A stretch of 64,000 nt of DNA from Achromobacter pestifer (GTDB lineage Bacteria; Pseudomonadota; Gammaproteobacteria; Burkholderiales; Burkholderiaceae_B): assembly GCF_902859625.1 (NCBI RefSeq), contig NZ_CADIJX010000016.1, positions 1 through 64,000 on the forward strand. Reading direction: 5' to 3'. The notes beneath the pieces are model-generated. The model ran no database searches and was not told the origin of the DNA. It saw only the letters and a program-made list of their open reading frames with translations. The stretch's first letter is position 1, and every line of letters starts with the position of its first letter. A program made the position numbers and the translations under genes. Of this stretch, positions 29,901 to 38,431 are shown piece after piece.

Positions 29901-30921
29901 TCTGTTCCTGCTCGGCCTGCGACAGACGGGCATACAGCGGCAGCACCTCGGTGCCTGCGGGATGGCGCTTGCGCAAGGCCTCGGCGGATTCGCGGATTTC
30001 GCGCTCGCCCGGCAGGAATACCAGCACGTCGCCTGGGCCATGGCGGGCGCATTCGTCCACCGCGTCCACGATGGCGTCGATCAGATCGCGCTCTTCGTCG
30101 CCCGACATGCGCTCGCGTTCGCGGCCGGGCTTGGCGGCCGGCGCAGAGGCGTCTTCGGCCAGTTCCTCGCGTACCGGGCGGTAGCGGACTTCAACCGGGT
30201 ACAGGCGGCCCGAGACTTCGATCACGGGCGCCGGCTTGTCTTCGGACGCGGCAAAGTGGCGGGCGAAGCGCTCGGCGTCGATGGTGGCCGACGTGATGAT
30301 CAGCTTCAGGTCCGGGCGGCGCGGCAGCAGCTGCTTCAGATAGCCCAGCAGGAAATCAATGTTCAGGCTGCGCTCATGCGCCTCATCGATGATGATCGTG
30401 TCATAGCGGCGCAACAGCGGATCGCGTTGCGATTCGGCCAGCAAGATGCCGTCCGTCATCAGCTTGATGGACGCATTGGGGCCGGTGCGGTCGTTGAACC
30501 GCACCTGATAACCCACCACTTCGCCCATCGGCGTATTCAGTTCTTCGGCGATGCGCTTGGCGACCGAGGTCGCGGCCAGGCGGCGCGGCTGGGTATGGCC
30601 GATCATCTTCTGACGGCCGCGTCCCAGTTCCAGGCAGATCTTGGGCAACTGGGTGGTCTTGCCCGAACCGGTTTCCCCGCTGACGATCACGACCTGGTGG
30701 CCGGCGATCGCGCGTGCGATCTCCTGCCGCCGCGCGCTGACGGGCAGGTCTTCAGGGTAGGTCACGGCAGGGATCGGGCGCTCGGGGCGCTCGGGGCGCT
30801 CGGGGCGCTCGGCGCGCGGGGGACGAGGCGGCCTGCGGGCGGTCTCGGCCGCGCCGGGAACGGCTGCGGGAGCCCCCGGGGAAGCCGTCTTGGGCGCCCT
30901 CGGGCGGGAGGATTCAGGCAT
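26950..30921 (-). CDS. hrpA: ATP-dependent RNA helicase HrpA
   Basis: 1323-residue DEAH-box helicase. Motif I GETGSGKTTQ (about 82-91), motif II DEAH, motif III SATI and motif VI QRAGRCGR are intact. They are followed by the HA2 and OB-fold regions and the long C-terminal DUF3418 domain typical of bacterial HrpA, which helps resolve stalled ribosomes. Residues 1-60 are Pro/Arg/Ala-rich and include four ERP repeats encoded by a 9-bp tandem array. Length matches the family (about 1300). Confidence 0.96.
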   Translation of the reverse strand: MPESSRPRAPKTASPGAPAAVPGAAETARRPPRPPRAERPERPERPERPIPAVTYPEDLPVSARRQEIARAIAGHQVVIVSGETGSGKTTQLPKICLELGRGRQKMIGHTQPRRLAATSVAKRIAEELNTPMGEVVGYQVRFNDRTGPNASIKLMTDGILLAESQRDPLLRRYDTIIIDEAHERSLNIDFLLGYLKQLLPRRPDLKLIITSATIDAERFARHFAASEDKPAPVIEVSGRLYPVEVRYRPVREELAEDASAPAAKPGRERERMSGDEERDLIDAIVDAVDECARHGPGDVLVFLPGEREIRESAEALRKRHPAGTEVLPLYARLSQAEQEQIFHPRTNARRIVLATNVAETSLTVPGIRFVVDSGLARIKRYSWRNKVEQLRIEPISRASANQRAGRCGRVGPGICIRLYDELDFNNRAAFTDPEVLRSSLASVILRMKSLKLDDIEQFPFVEAPPGRAVADGYHLLQELGAIELASSSDDEAEATRTGASFVLTETGHELAKLPVDPRIGRMILAAREHQCLAEMLIIASALSVQDARDRPMQEREAAEAAHAKFADDKSEFISFLKLWRWYGEQVQHKASQRKLVNLLRQNFLSPIRLREWHDVHTQLAALVGEQGWRVNQAEATYEQLHLALLSGLLGNIGFKSDEGGHYQGAREIRFHIHPGSRLVKKAGRWIMAAELVETTRLYARCVARIDPVWLEKVGAHLIRKNWSDPRWEKKAGQVVANERATLYGLTIYTGRRIHYGRVNPTHARELFIRQALVPGEIDTRLPFVAHNRKLIAGIEKLEHQTRRPDILVDDELIFAFYDRQLPADMSQTASLEKWVSSLDKAAAAKLMLTRDELMRHEAAGVTTDVFPKKVEWQGVSMALDYHFEPGSPRDGVTLSVPLFALNQIDPDRCEWLVPGMLKEKVHLLLKSLPQKLRRHCVPLPDYAAGFYDRWFERQADPQQGLVDAIIADMWDQVQVRPAVGDFKLETLPAHLFMNFRVVDEHGRMLAAGRNLAQLRAEFGKQAQATFQQLAASDTQVAQALAHENLTTWSFGPLPEIMEIKRRGQSVIGYPALVDRGAHCDLDVFDDPDEARKHHRAGLLKLFRLGLREQVKFLEKNLADLTKISMLYMTLGTQEELRDQIIDCALGQACLAEPWPVNEQQFDARRTEGKGRLGLLAQEVARLAGAVLTEYAALQRKLPQAKPHAAAYADLQQQIGALMPKMFIRDTPYSQLSHYPRYLKAAVARIDKLRADPGRDAKLVAEMAPLVTQYQRARAALKGAPDPRLDEFRWLLEELRVALFAQELRTPMPVSVKRLMKSWESLKR
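30776..30811. repeat. Four perfect 9-bp tandem repeats inside hrpA
   Basis: GGGCGCTCG repeats four times without error. On the minus strand it encodes ERP repeated in the N-terminal tail of HrpA. Slippage here would change copy number in frame, so length may vary between strains without loss of function. Confidence 0.85.
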
Positions 30922-31050
30922 GTACGATAGTCCGGTTAGCCGGGCATTATAAATTTCTATGGACTCCCTGCCTGGCGATCGGCCGGCCCCCGTTGAAATC
31001 TGGCACTAAATAAGCGCTGATTTTCCGTCTGCGCCCGCCCCCAGCGGCCA

Positions 31051-31056
31051 TATAAT
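31051..31056 (+). promoter_or_regulatory. Candidate -10 element of argA
   Basis: TATAAT preceded by CCA, 83 bases before the argA start. No good -35 is visible at the right distance. Initiation about seven bases downstream would place the hairpins at 31064-31109 in the 5' leader. Confidence 0.5.
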
Positions 31057-31063
31057 TTCGCCA

Positions 31064-31109
31064 CGCCGTCATGGGACGGCGCTATGGCGCGGCAAGGCGC
31101 CGCGTTTTT
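31064..31109 (+). promoter_or_regulatory. Two-hairpin leader with terminator-like end ahead of argA
   Basis: A 7-bp stem (31064-31070 with 31075-31081, loop ATGG) is followed by a 6-bp GC stem (CGCGGC 31088-31093, GCCGCG 31099-31104) and five T (31105-31109). The second has the form of an intrinsic terminator and lies 29 bases before the argA ATG, so it may attenuate argA. It could instead mark the end of a short independent RNA. Confidence 0.5.
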
Positions 31110-31138
31110 ACCGACTCTCAGGAATCCCTCCGCCCATC

Positions 31139-32497
31139 ATGCCCGACCTGGAACCAGACACCGTCTCCGCCCTCGAAGCCCCAGAATTCGCACCCGCCCA
31201 GTTCGTCCGATGGTTTCGAGACGTGGCGCCCTATGTGCATGCATTCCGAGGCAAGACATTCGTGGTGGCGTTCGGCGGCGAACTGGTGCAGGCCGGTGCG
31301 CTGAATACGTTGGTGCAGGATCTGTCCTTGCTGTCATCCCTGGGCATCCGGCTGGTGCTGGTGCACGGGTCGCGCCCGCAGGTCAATGAACAGCTGCGCC
31401 TGAAGGGTTTCACGCAGCAGTTCGACCGTGGCCTGGCTCCCACCGACGCCGCGGCGCTGGAATGCGCCAAGGAAGCCGCCGGCGAAATTCGCCTGGACAT
31501 CGAAGCCGCGTTCAGCCAGGGGCTGCCCAACACGCCGATGTCGCATGCGCACATCCGCGTGATTTCCGGCAATTTCGTCACGGCACGCCCCACCGGCGTG
31601 CTGGACGGCGTGGACTACAAGCACACCGGCCAGGTGCGCAAGATCGATATCGACGCATTGAAATTCGCCATCGAGAAAGGCTCGTCGGTGGTGCTGTTGT
31701 CGCCGCTGGGATTTTCCCCGACGGGCGACGCATTCAACCTGGCCATGGAAGACCTGGCCACCAGCGTCGCCGTGGCGCTGCGCGCCGAAAAGCTGATCTT
31801 CCTGTCCAGCTCGCAGGGCGTATTGAATGATGACGGCACGCTGGACACCGAACTGGCCCGCGTGGATGCCGACGCCTTGCTGGCCGGTGGTGAACTGGAC
31901 GAGGAAACCCACGCCTTCCTGCAATATGCGTCGCTGGCGGTCAAGCGCGGGGTGGCACGCGCCCACCTGCTGCCCTTCGCGCTGGATGGCAGCGTGCTGC
32001 TGGAAATCTTCACCCACGACGGCGTGGGCACCATGGTGGTGGAAGACACGCTGGACGACCTGCGCCCCGCCACCATCGACGACGTGGGCGCCATCCTGAG
32101 CCTGATCGAACCGCTGGAGGCGGACGGCACGCTGGTACCGCGCCCGCGCAGCGTGGTCGAGCGCGACGTCGAGAACTTCACCGTGCTGGAGCACGACGGG
32201 GTGATCTATGGCTGCGCCGCCCTGCATACGTTCGCTGACGAACAGATGGCCGAAATGGCCTGCCTGATCGTGCATCCCGAATGGCAGGGTTCCGGCGAAG
32301 GCGAAATCCTGCTGCGCCACATGGAATCCCGCGCCCGCGCCTCTGGGGCCAAGCGACTGTTCGTGCTGACCACCCGGACGTCCCACTGGTTCATGAAGCG
32401 CGGTTTCGTGCAAGGCGGCATCGCCGACCTGCCCCGCGAAAAGCAGCACAACTACAACCGTTCACGCAACAGCATGGTCTTCATCAAGAAGCTGTGA
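31139..32497 (+). CDS. argA: N-acetylglutamate synthase
   Basis: 452 residues. An amino-acid-kinase-like domain (about 35-290; [25 protein letters not shown]) is fused to a GNAT acetyltransferase domain (about 310-452; [24 protein letters not shown], the acetyl-CoA loop). This is the classic ArgA architecture for the first step of arginine synthesis, acetyl-CoA plus glutamate, normally inhibited by arginine through the kinase-like domain. Start ATG 31139. Confidence 0.95.
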   Translation: MPDLEPDTVSALEAPEFAPAQFVRWFRDVAPYVHAFRGKTFVVAFGGELVQAGALNTLVQDLSLLSSLGIRLVLVHGSRPQVNEQLRLKGFTQQFDRGLAPTDAAALECAKEAAGEIRLDIEAAFSQGLPNTPMSHAHIRVISGNFVTARPTGVLDGVDYKHTGQVRKIDIDALKFAIEKGSSVVLLSPLGFSPTGDAFNLAMEDLATSVAVALRAEKLIFLSSSQGVLNDDGTLDTELARVDADALLAGGELDEETHAFLQYASLAVKRGVARAHLLPFALDGSVLLEIFTHDGVGTMVVEDTLDDLRPATIDDVGAILSLIEPLEADGTLVPRPRSVVERDVENFTVLEHDGVIYGCAALHTFADEQMAEMACLIVHPEWQGSGEGEILLRHMESRARASGAKRLFVLTTRTSHWFMKRGFVQGGIADLPREKQHNYNRSRNSMVFIKKL

Positions 32498-32532
32498 GCA
32501 CCGGCGGCGGCCCCTGACCGCAGGGATCGAAG

Positions 32533-32561
32533 GGGCTTGGCGCCCTCTGGACGCCAAGCCC
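32533..32561 (+). terminator. Hairpin after argA
   Basis: GGGCTTGGCG (32533-32542) and CGCCAAGCCC (32552-32561) form a perfect 10-bp stem with a nine-base loop, 36 bases after the argA stop. No T-tract follows. The adjoining CTAAAAT may be the -10 of yggX. Confidence 0.45.
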
Positions 32562-32600
32562 GCTAAAATACGCCGTTATCTATCTTTTCGGCAGCGAACC

Positions 32601-32873
32601 ATGTCCCGTATCGTCAACTGTGTGAAATTGAAGCGTGAAGCCGAAGGGCTGGAGTTTCCTCCCTATCCTGGTGAGCTCGGCACGAAGATCTGGCAGAGCA
32701 TTTCCAAGGAAGCTTGGGAAGAATGGAAGGCCATCCAGACCCGTCTCGTCAATGAGAACCGCCTGAATCTGGCCGACGCCCGCGCACGCAAGTACCTGAA
32801 AGAACAGATGGAGCGCTTCCTGTTTGAAGACGGCACCGTCGAAGCCAACGGCTACGTTCCGCCCTCCGCCTGA
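32601..32873 (+). CDS. yggX: Fe(2+)-trafficking protein YggX
   Basis: 90-residue protein that protects Fe-S clusters and handles labile iron under oxidative stress. [10 protein letters not shown] with the conserved Cys7, [31 protein letters not shown] and the helix with [12 protein letters not shown] are all diagnostic. Length is standard. It usually sits beside mutY; here it follows argA and ends at a strong terminator. Confidence 0.95.
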   Translation: MSRIVNCVKLKREAEGLEFPPYPGELGTKIWQSISKEAWEEWKAIQTRLVNENRLNLADARARKYLKEQMERFLFEDGTVEANGYVPPSA

Positions 32874-32917
32874 TCCTGCTTGGCCGCCCGCGCCATGCGG
32901 CGTCCGGCGGTTCGCTT

Positions 32918-32945
32918 CAAAGCCCCTCGCGTGTGAGGGGCTTTG
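32918..32945 (+). terminator. Terminator of yggX
   Basis: CAAAGCCCCTC and GAGGGGCTTTG form an 11-bp stem around GCGTGT, followed by TATTTT. Confidence 0.85.
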
Positions 32946-33032
32946 TATTTTCGAGCGCCAGCGGCACGTCGCCAAGACGCCACTCTGCGCTGCGCTTAAG
33001 ATTCGAACATCGTTGGCCGTATTAATGCTGTC

Positions 33033-34985
33033 ATGAAACAAGAATCGCGCTTGCCTCTTCCCGCCGACCCGCCGCCTTCCATCGCGCGCGCGCTGGCGAT
33101 TGCCCCAGACCGCAGAAGCGGGACGCTTGCCGATGTGCGCCATGTGGTCATCCTGATGCAGGAGAACCGGTCTTTCGACCACTATTTCGGCACGCTGCCC
33201 GGCGTGCGCGGTTTCGCGGACCCGCATCCCGTACCCACGACGGCCGGCAACGTGTTGACGCAGGCAGATGGCGAGTCGCACTGCCGGCCCTACGCGCTGC
33301 AAGCGGAATACGCCAGCGGCACGCCGGTGGGCTATATCACCCCGCACACCTGGGATGATGCGCAACGCGCCTGGAACGACGGCCGCATGGACCAATGGTT
33401 ATCCGCCAAGAGCCGCCTGGGATTGGGGGCCTATTCGGGTGCCGACGTGCCCTTCCAGACGGCCCTGGCCAATGCCTTTACCTTGTGCGACGCCTATCAC
33501 TGTTCGCTGCATGCCGGCACCAATCCCAACCGGCTGTTCCTGTGGACCGGCACCAATGATCCCTTGGGCCAGGCGGGTGGCCCCGCGCTGGTCAACACCC
33601 ACGACCGCCTGGGCCCGTCCGGCGAAGGCTACACCTGGACCACCTACCCCGAACGCCTGCAAGAGGCCGGCGTGGACTGGCGCGTCTATCAGGACATGGC
33701 GGACAACTTCCACGACAATCCGCTGGCTGGCTTCCAGCAATACCGCCGCCAGCACGCCAGCGACGCGGCGACCGCCCCCTTGCGTGACCGCGGCCTGTCC
33801 ACCCACACCCTGGACGATTTGGCCCGCGACGTGGCCGACGGACGGCTGCCCCAGGTGTCCTGGATCATCGCGCCCACCGCCGACTCCGAACACCCCGAGG
33901 TCTCGTCGCCTCGTCAGGGTGGCGCGTACACCGAGCGCGTGCTGGACATCCTGACCCGCAACCCCGAGACCTGGAGCCGCTGCGTGTTCCTGGTCACCTA
34001 CGATGAAAACGACTGCTTCTTTGATCACGTGCCGCCACCCGCGCCACCGGCCCGCCATGCCGACGGCCGCTCGGGCGGACTGTCCACGGTAGAGCTGGAC
34101 GGCGAATACCACGACGCTCGGCACGGCCCCAGCGCCGCCTCGAACGAGGATCCCGCCAGCCTGCATGGCCGTGGATTCGGCCTGGGCCCGCGCGTGCCCA
34201 TGTTGGTGGTGTCGCCCTGGAGCCGCGGCGGATGGGTCAATTCGCAGGTGTTCGATCACACCTCGGTGATCCGCTTCCTGGAGGCCCGCTTCGGCGTGGC
34301 CGAACCCAATATCAGCCCATGGCGCCGCGCCGTGGCCGGAGACCTGACGTCGGCATTCGACTTCGCCGGCGACCGCGTTTCGCATCACGCCGACAGCAAC
34401 CGCCACGCCTGCCCGCTACCCTATGCGCTGGAAGCGGTGGGCCGCATGGCGGCCGACGGCGAACACTACCGCCTGACCTTGCGCAACCCGGGCAGCGCGG
34501 CAGCCGTGCTGCATGTGTACAACCGCCTGGATCTGGCACACGCGCCTCGGCGCTACACCGTGGGCCAAGGCGCGCGCCTGGACGACGGCTGGCAAGTGGG
34601 GGATCACGGTGCCTATGACCTGTGGCTACTGGGCCCTGACGGCTTTCACCGGCAATTCCGCGGCGACGCACGAGACGCTGGCAGGCTTGAGGCACAACTG
34701 GTTCCCGTGACATCGGGCCTGCGCCTGCGGCTGATCAATCACAGCGATACGCCTCAGCCCATCAAGGTGGAGTCCCACATGGGCGACGGCTGGCACGCCA
34801 TGGCACATGTGCAGGCCGGCGGCGCGTTGGAACTCAAGCACGTTGGCTGCGAAGGCTGGTACGACCTGGAAGTCAGCGCCCCCGCCCTGCCCGTCTTCGG
34901 ACGCCGGTTGGCCGGACGCATCGACGCCGGCAAACCCGGCGTGCCGGACCCGCGTTTGTGCCAGGGCGTCACGCTGCCGCTGTAA
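33033..34985 (+). CDS. Phosphocholine-type phospholipase C without a visible export signal
   Basis: 650 residues of the acid-phosphatase-like PlcN/PlcH family. The metal and nucleophile region HVVILMQENRSFDHYFGTLPGVRGF (split here by family position 37-61) and DSEHP, FLVTYDEND and RVPMLVVSPWSRGG are intact. Two C-terminal beta domains (about 440-530 and 555-640) match the family. Relatives usually start with a twin-arginine signal; this one begins with a hydrophilic 20-residue stretch (KQESRLPLPADPPPS) and has neither RRxFLK nor a hydrophobic helix. Either it is cytoplasmic or is exported by a partner. Confidence 0.88.
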   Translation: MKQESRLPLPADPPPSIARALAIAPDRRSGTLADVRHVVILMQENRSFDHYFGTLPGVRGFADPHPVPTTAGNVLTQADGESHCRPYALQAEYASGTPVGYITPHTWDDAQRAWNDGRMDQWLSAKSRLGLGAYSGADVPFQTALANAFTLCDAYHCSLHAGTNPNRLFLWTGTNDPLGQAGGPALVNTHDRLGPSGEGYTWTTYPERLQEAGVDWRVYQDMADNFHDNPLAGFQQYRRQHASDAATAPLRDRGLSTHTLDDLARDVADGRLPQVSWIIAPTADSEHPEVSSPRQGGAYTERVLDILTRNPETWSRCVFLVTYDENDCFFDHVPPPAPPARHADGRSGGLSTVELDGEYHDARHGPSAASNEDPASLHGRGFGLGPRVPMLVVSPWSRGGWVNSQVFDHTSVIRFLEARFGVAEPNISPWRRAVAGDLTSAFDFAGDRVSHHADSNRHACPLPYALEAVGRMAADGEHYRLTLRNPGSAAAVLHVYNRLDLAHAPRRYTVGQGARLDDGWQVGDHGAYDLWLLGPDGFHRQFRGDARDAGRLEAQLVPVTSGLRLRLINHSDTPQPIKVESHMGDGWHAMAHVQAGGALELKHVGCEGWYDLEVSAPALPVFGRRLAGRIDAGKPGVPDPRLCQGVTLPL

Positions 34986-35029
34986 GCGCCACTGGCGGCA
35001 GGCGCCGAGCGACGAGCGACGGACAAAGA

Positions 35030-35064
35030 AAAACCCCCAGGGCAGATGCTGCGCTGGGGGTTTT
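35030..35064. terminator. Bidirectional terminator between plc and phoU
   Basis: AAAACCCCCAG (35030-35040) and CTGGGGGTTTT (35054-35064) pair perfectly around a 13-base loop. Both strands read into a T-run, so it can end both convergent genes. Confidence 0.85.
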
Positions 35065-35106
35065 TGCTGCGGCGACATAAGCGCCCGGTTATTTCTGGTC
35101 CGGCTA

Positions 35107-35841
35107 TTACTGGCCCGGTTGCTGCTCGTCTTCCTGGTCTTCCTCACCGCGCGCCAGGCGCTCGGTGTTCTTCACGCCGGTATGGCGCACGTCGGCGCCC
35201 TTGACCATGTAGATCACGCGCTCGGACATGTTCTTGGCGTGGTCGCCAATGCGTTCCAGCGCGCGCGCGATGAAGATCATGTCGATGGCGCGCGAAATGG
35301 TGCGCGGGTCTTCGATCATGTAGGTGATCAAGTGGCGCAGGGCGCCCTTCCATTCCTTGTCCACTTCCTTGTCGCTGCGCACGACGGCGGCGGCCTGGAT
35401 CGGGTCAAGGCGGGCGAAAGCGTCCAGCGCCTGATGCAGCATGGTGCGCACATTGGCGGCCATGTGACGCAGTTCGATCACCGGGATGTGGCGCATTTCG
35501 GCTTCGTGGATGCGACGGGCGACGGTGGCGACCTTCTCGGCCTCATCGCCGGAACGCTCCATGTCGGTCAGCATCTTGGACACGGCCATCAGCATGCGCA
35601 GGTCGATGGCGGTGGGCTGATGCCGGGCCAGGATGCGGCTGATGCTCTCGTCGATCTCGACTTCGTGGCGGTTGACTTCCTTTTCCCGCTCGCGGACCTT
35701 CTCCACCAGCGTCAAGTCGCCCGTGGCCAGCGCGTCGATCGCTTCCTGGATCATGGCTTCCACCAAGCCGCCCATTTGCAAGAACTGCGAACGGACGCTT
35801 TCCAGATCGGCGTCGAACTGCTTGTTTGTATGCTCCGTCAT
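35107..35841 (-). CDS. phoU: Phosphate signalling protein PhoU
   Basis: 244 residues with the two repeated three-helix PhoU units. Metal-binding E-x3-D motifs are seen in DMERSGDEAEKVA and ERIGDHAKNMSE. PhoU holds PhoR/PhoB signalling off when phosphate is plentiful. The acidic Gln-rich tail (EEDQEDEQQPGQ) is extra. Start ATG 35841 has GGGAG upstream; an in-frame ATG at 35868 is less likely. Here phoU stands alone, without pst genes, and has its own Pho box at 35924-35952. Confidence 0.93.
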   Translation of the reverse strand: MTEHTNKQFDADLESVRSQFLQMGGLVEAMIQEAIDALATGDLTLVEKVREREKEVNRHEVEIDESISRILARHQPTAIDLRMLMAVSKMLTDMERSGDEAEKVATVARRIHEAEMRHIPVIELRHMAANVRTMLHQALDAFARLDPIQAAAVVRSDKEVDKEWKGALRHLITYMIEDPRTISRAIDMIFIARALERIGDHAKNMSERVIYMVKGADVRHTGVKNTERLARGEEDQEDEQQPGQ

Positions 35842-35923
35842 CCGGGCTCCCTGCGTGGTTGATCTCATTGCATTGCCCCGAAATAAGAGAGTTACGAGTT
35901 GGGCCTGCACAACCGGCAAGGTT

Positions 35924-35952
35924 ATGACCCAAGTGTGACAAGATTATGAATC
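35924..35952 (-). promoter_or_regulatory. Pho box (PhoB binding site) upstream of phoU
   Basis: On the minus strand three 7-base half-sites, GATTCAT (35946-35952), TTGTCAC (35935-35941) and GGGTCAT (35924-35930), follow each other every 11 bases with AT-rich four-base spacers. The known PhoB box is CTGTCAT with 11-base period. It lies 83 to 111 bases before the phoU start. The matching -10 is not clear. Confidence 0.65.
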
Positions 35953-36026
35953 GACGCCCCGTCCCCCGGCAAGGCGGGCAAACGGGGCCATACGCAGACG
36001 TTGCGGACGCCGGTCAGGGGCGCGCT

Positions 36027-36707
36027 TTACGCCGCGCGGTCCAGGCGGCGGATGCCGTCCTGCGTGGCCAACAATGCCACATCGGCGCCTGCCAATGCAA
36101 ACAGGCCGCAAGTCACGACGCCCGGCAGATTGTTCACCAGGGCTTCAAACGCTTTGCCGTCGGCGATGACCAGGCCCGACACGTCCAAGATGATATTGCC
36201 ATTGTCCGTGACGAAACCTTCGCGCAGGCGCGGCTGGCCGCCCAGGGCCGTCAGGGCGCGCGCCACCGACTCGCGCGCCATCGGAATGACTTCCAGCGGC
36301 AGCGGGAACTTGCCCAGGGTCTGGACCAGCTTGGATTCGTCAGCAATGCAGATGAAGCGCTCGGCCACCGAGGCCACGATCTTCTCGCGAGTCAACGCGC
36401 CGCCGCCGCCCTTGATCATGTGCAGATTGGCGTCGATTTCGTCGGCGCCGTCCACGTAGATCGGCATCGTCGACACGTCGTTCAGGTCCAGCACTTTCAG
36501 GCCGTGGCCAGCCAGACGGGCCGCGCTTCGCTCCGAGCTGGCGACCGTACCGCCGATGCGGCCCTTGAAACGCGCCAAGCCGTCGATGAACAGATCGGCC
36601 GTGGAGCCCGTGCCCACGCCGATGATGGCATCCGGGCCGGCGACCTGTTCAACGAATTCCAGGGCGGCGTCGGCGGCTTGTTGCTTGAGTTCTTGCTGGG
36701 AGAGCAT
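36027..36707 (-). CDS. rpiA: Ribose-5-phosphate isomerase A
   Basis: 226 residues. The phosphate loop [15 protein letters not shown] (about 29-43), VDGADEID (about 85-92, with catalytic Asp) and [11 protein letters not shown] (about 98-108) are complete. It interconverts ribose-5-phosphate and ribulose-5-phosphate in the pentose phosphate pathway. Start ATG 36707 fits the usual [12 protein letters not shown] opening. 185 bases separate it from phoU downstream. Confidence 0.96.
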   Translation of the reverse strand: MLSQQELKQQAADAALEFVEQVAGPDAIIGVGTGSTADLFIDGLARFKGRIGGTVASSERSAARLAGHGLKVLDLNDVSTMPIYVDGADEIDANLHMIKGGGGALTREKIVASVAERFICIADESKLVQTLGKFPLPLEVIPMARESVARALTALGGQPRLREGFVTDNGNIILDVSGLVIADGKAFEALVNNLPGVVTCGLFALAGADVALLATQDGIRRLDRAA

Positions 36708-36747
36708 GGCGGTGAGAAATGCGGAAAGGTTGGTCAAGCCGGGAAAT

Positions 36748-38409
36748 TTAGCATGCGGCGGCAGGCCAGGCCCGTGACAGGATCGCCTGGGTGTCGGTGC
36801 CGGCGGCCAGTTCACCAAAAATGCCGCCGTCGGCCTGCAAGCGGCTGCCGACGAAAGCCCGTGCAACGGATTCGGGCGCATGCTGGATCAGCAAGGCGGC
36901 CTGCCACAACCGCGTCAGCCCGCAGGCAATGCGGCGAGCCTGGAATTCGGCCTGCGCGCCATCGGCCAGCAGGGCCCGCCAACGCCCCACGGCCTCGTCG
37001 AACATGCGGTGCTGGCCGGACGCCAGCGCGAATTCCTGCTCTAGTGCGGGCAAGGCCTCGGGTTCACGCTGCAACGCGCGCAGCACGTCCAGCGCCATGA
37101 CGTTGCCGGAACCTTCCCAAATGGAATTGACGGGGGTTTCCCGGTAAATCCGGGGCATCGGCCCTTCTTCCACGTAACCATTGCCCCCCCAGACCTCCAT
37201 GCATTCGGCCACCGCGTTGACCGCGCGCTTGCAGATCCACAGTTTCGCTGCGGGCGTTCCTACCCGCACCAGGGCGCGGGCTTGACTGTCGGCGCGCGAA
37301 TCGACCGCCCGCGCCAGCCGCAGCGCCAGCATCATGGCCGCTTCGCTTTCCAGGGCCAGGTCGGCCAACACATTGCGCATCAGCGCCTGCTCGATCAATG
37401 GCTTGCCGAACGCCAGGCGATGCTGCGCGTGATGCACGGACTGCACCAGCGCCTGCCGGAGCAGCGCCGCGCTACCCAGCACGCAGTCCAGCCGTGTCGT
37501 GGCCGCCATTTCCAGCAACACAGCCAGGCCCCGTCCGGGTTCGCCGACCATGACACCCCAAGCCCCTTCAAATTCAACTTCGGCACTGGCGTTGCTGCGG
37601 TTGCCCAGTTTGTCTTTCAGACGGCGCACGCGGATGGCGTTGCGCGGACCATCCGGAATCCAGCGTGGCACGAAGAAGCAACTCAGCCCTTCGTCCGTTT
37701 GCGCCAGCACCAGGTGCGCGTCCGCCTGCGGCACCGAGAAAAACCATTTGTGGCCCACCAGTTCGTAGGCGTTGCCCCGGCCCGGCACGCCCAATGGCAC
37801 GGCCCGGGTACTGACGGCGCGCAGATCGGATCCCCCCTGTTTTTCCGTCAACCCCATGCCGATCAACGCACTGCGCTTGGCGGACAACGGCGCATCCATT
37901 GCGTCGAATTCGCGGGAATACAGGGCGGGGAGCCATTGCCCGGCAAAGTCGATGGCGCCTGCCGGCTCACGCTGCAACAGCGGCACGGCGGCAAAGGTCA
38001 TGGTGGTGGGACACAGCGTGCCCGCTTCAACCTGCCCCTGCATCAAGTAGGCCGCCGCGCGCGCCACCTGCGCGCCCGGCACGGGTTGCGCCCAAGCGCG
38101 GCTGTGCAAGCCGCGAGCCAGGATGCCGCTCATCAGCAGGTTCCAGGCCGGATGAAATTCCACATGATCGATACGGTGGCCACCCCGGTCATAGGCGATC
38201 AGCCTGGGGGGGCACCGGTTGGCTTCGGCGCCTGCGGACAGCGTTTGCGCGCGCCCCAGCCAGGCGCCATGCGCGGCCAGATCGCCTGCCCAATTTTCCG
38301 CCCCCTCGCGCCGCACCGCCTCGCGCAAGGCGGGGTCTGTGTCGTACAGGGAATAGTCCTCCAGGGGCGGAACCTGATTCTGTACGGTGTGGGTCGCGAA
38401 CGATGACAT
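36748..38409 (-). CDS. aidB: AidB-type acyl-CoA dehydrogenase
   Basis: 553 residues. It matches what I recall of E. coli AidB closely and across its length: [73 protein letters not shown]. AidB is a flavoprotein of the adaptive response to alkylation, with a C-terminal DNA-binding region. It starts at ATG 38409, 22 bases after the amidase stop codon, and probably shares its transcript. No ada gene is in view. Confidence 0.92.
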   Translation of the reverse strand: MSSFATHTVQNQVPPLEDYSLYDTDPALREAVRREGAENWAGDLAAHGAWLGRAQTLSAGAEANRCPPRLIAYDRGGHRIDHVEFHPAWNLLMSGILARGLHSRAWAQPVPGAQVARAAAYLMQGQVEAGTLCPTTMTFAAVPLLQREPAGAIDFAGQWLPALYSREFDAMDAPLSAKRSALIGMGLTEKQGGSDLRAVSTRAVPLGVPGRGNAYELVGHKWFFSVPQADAHLVLAQTDEGLSCFFVPRWIPDGPRNAIRVRRLKDKLGNRSNASAEVEFEGAWGVMVGEPGRGLAVLLEMAATTRLDCVLGSAALLRQALVQSVHHAQHRLAFGKPLIEQALMRNVLADLALESEAAMMLALRLARAVDSRADSQARALVRVGTPAAKLWICKRAVNAVAECMEVWGGNGYVEEGPMPRIYRETPVNSIWEGSGNVMALDVLRALQREPEALPALEQEFALASGQHRMFDEAVGRWRALLADGAQAEFQARRIACGLTRLWQAALLIQHAPESVARAFVGSRLQADGGIFGELAAGTDTQAILSRAWPAAAC

Positions 38410-38431
38410 GGCTGCTCCGGGAAGAACTCCG

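Noticed and set aside
26710-30930. 1406-residue plus-strand frame opposite hrpA
   Set aside because: Antisense shadow; HrpA motifs are complete and the frame runs over the repeat array.
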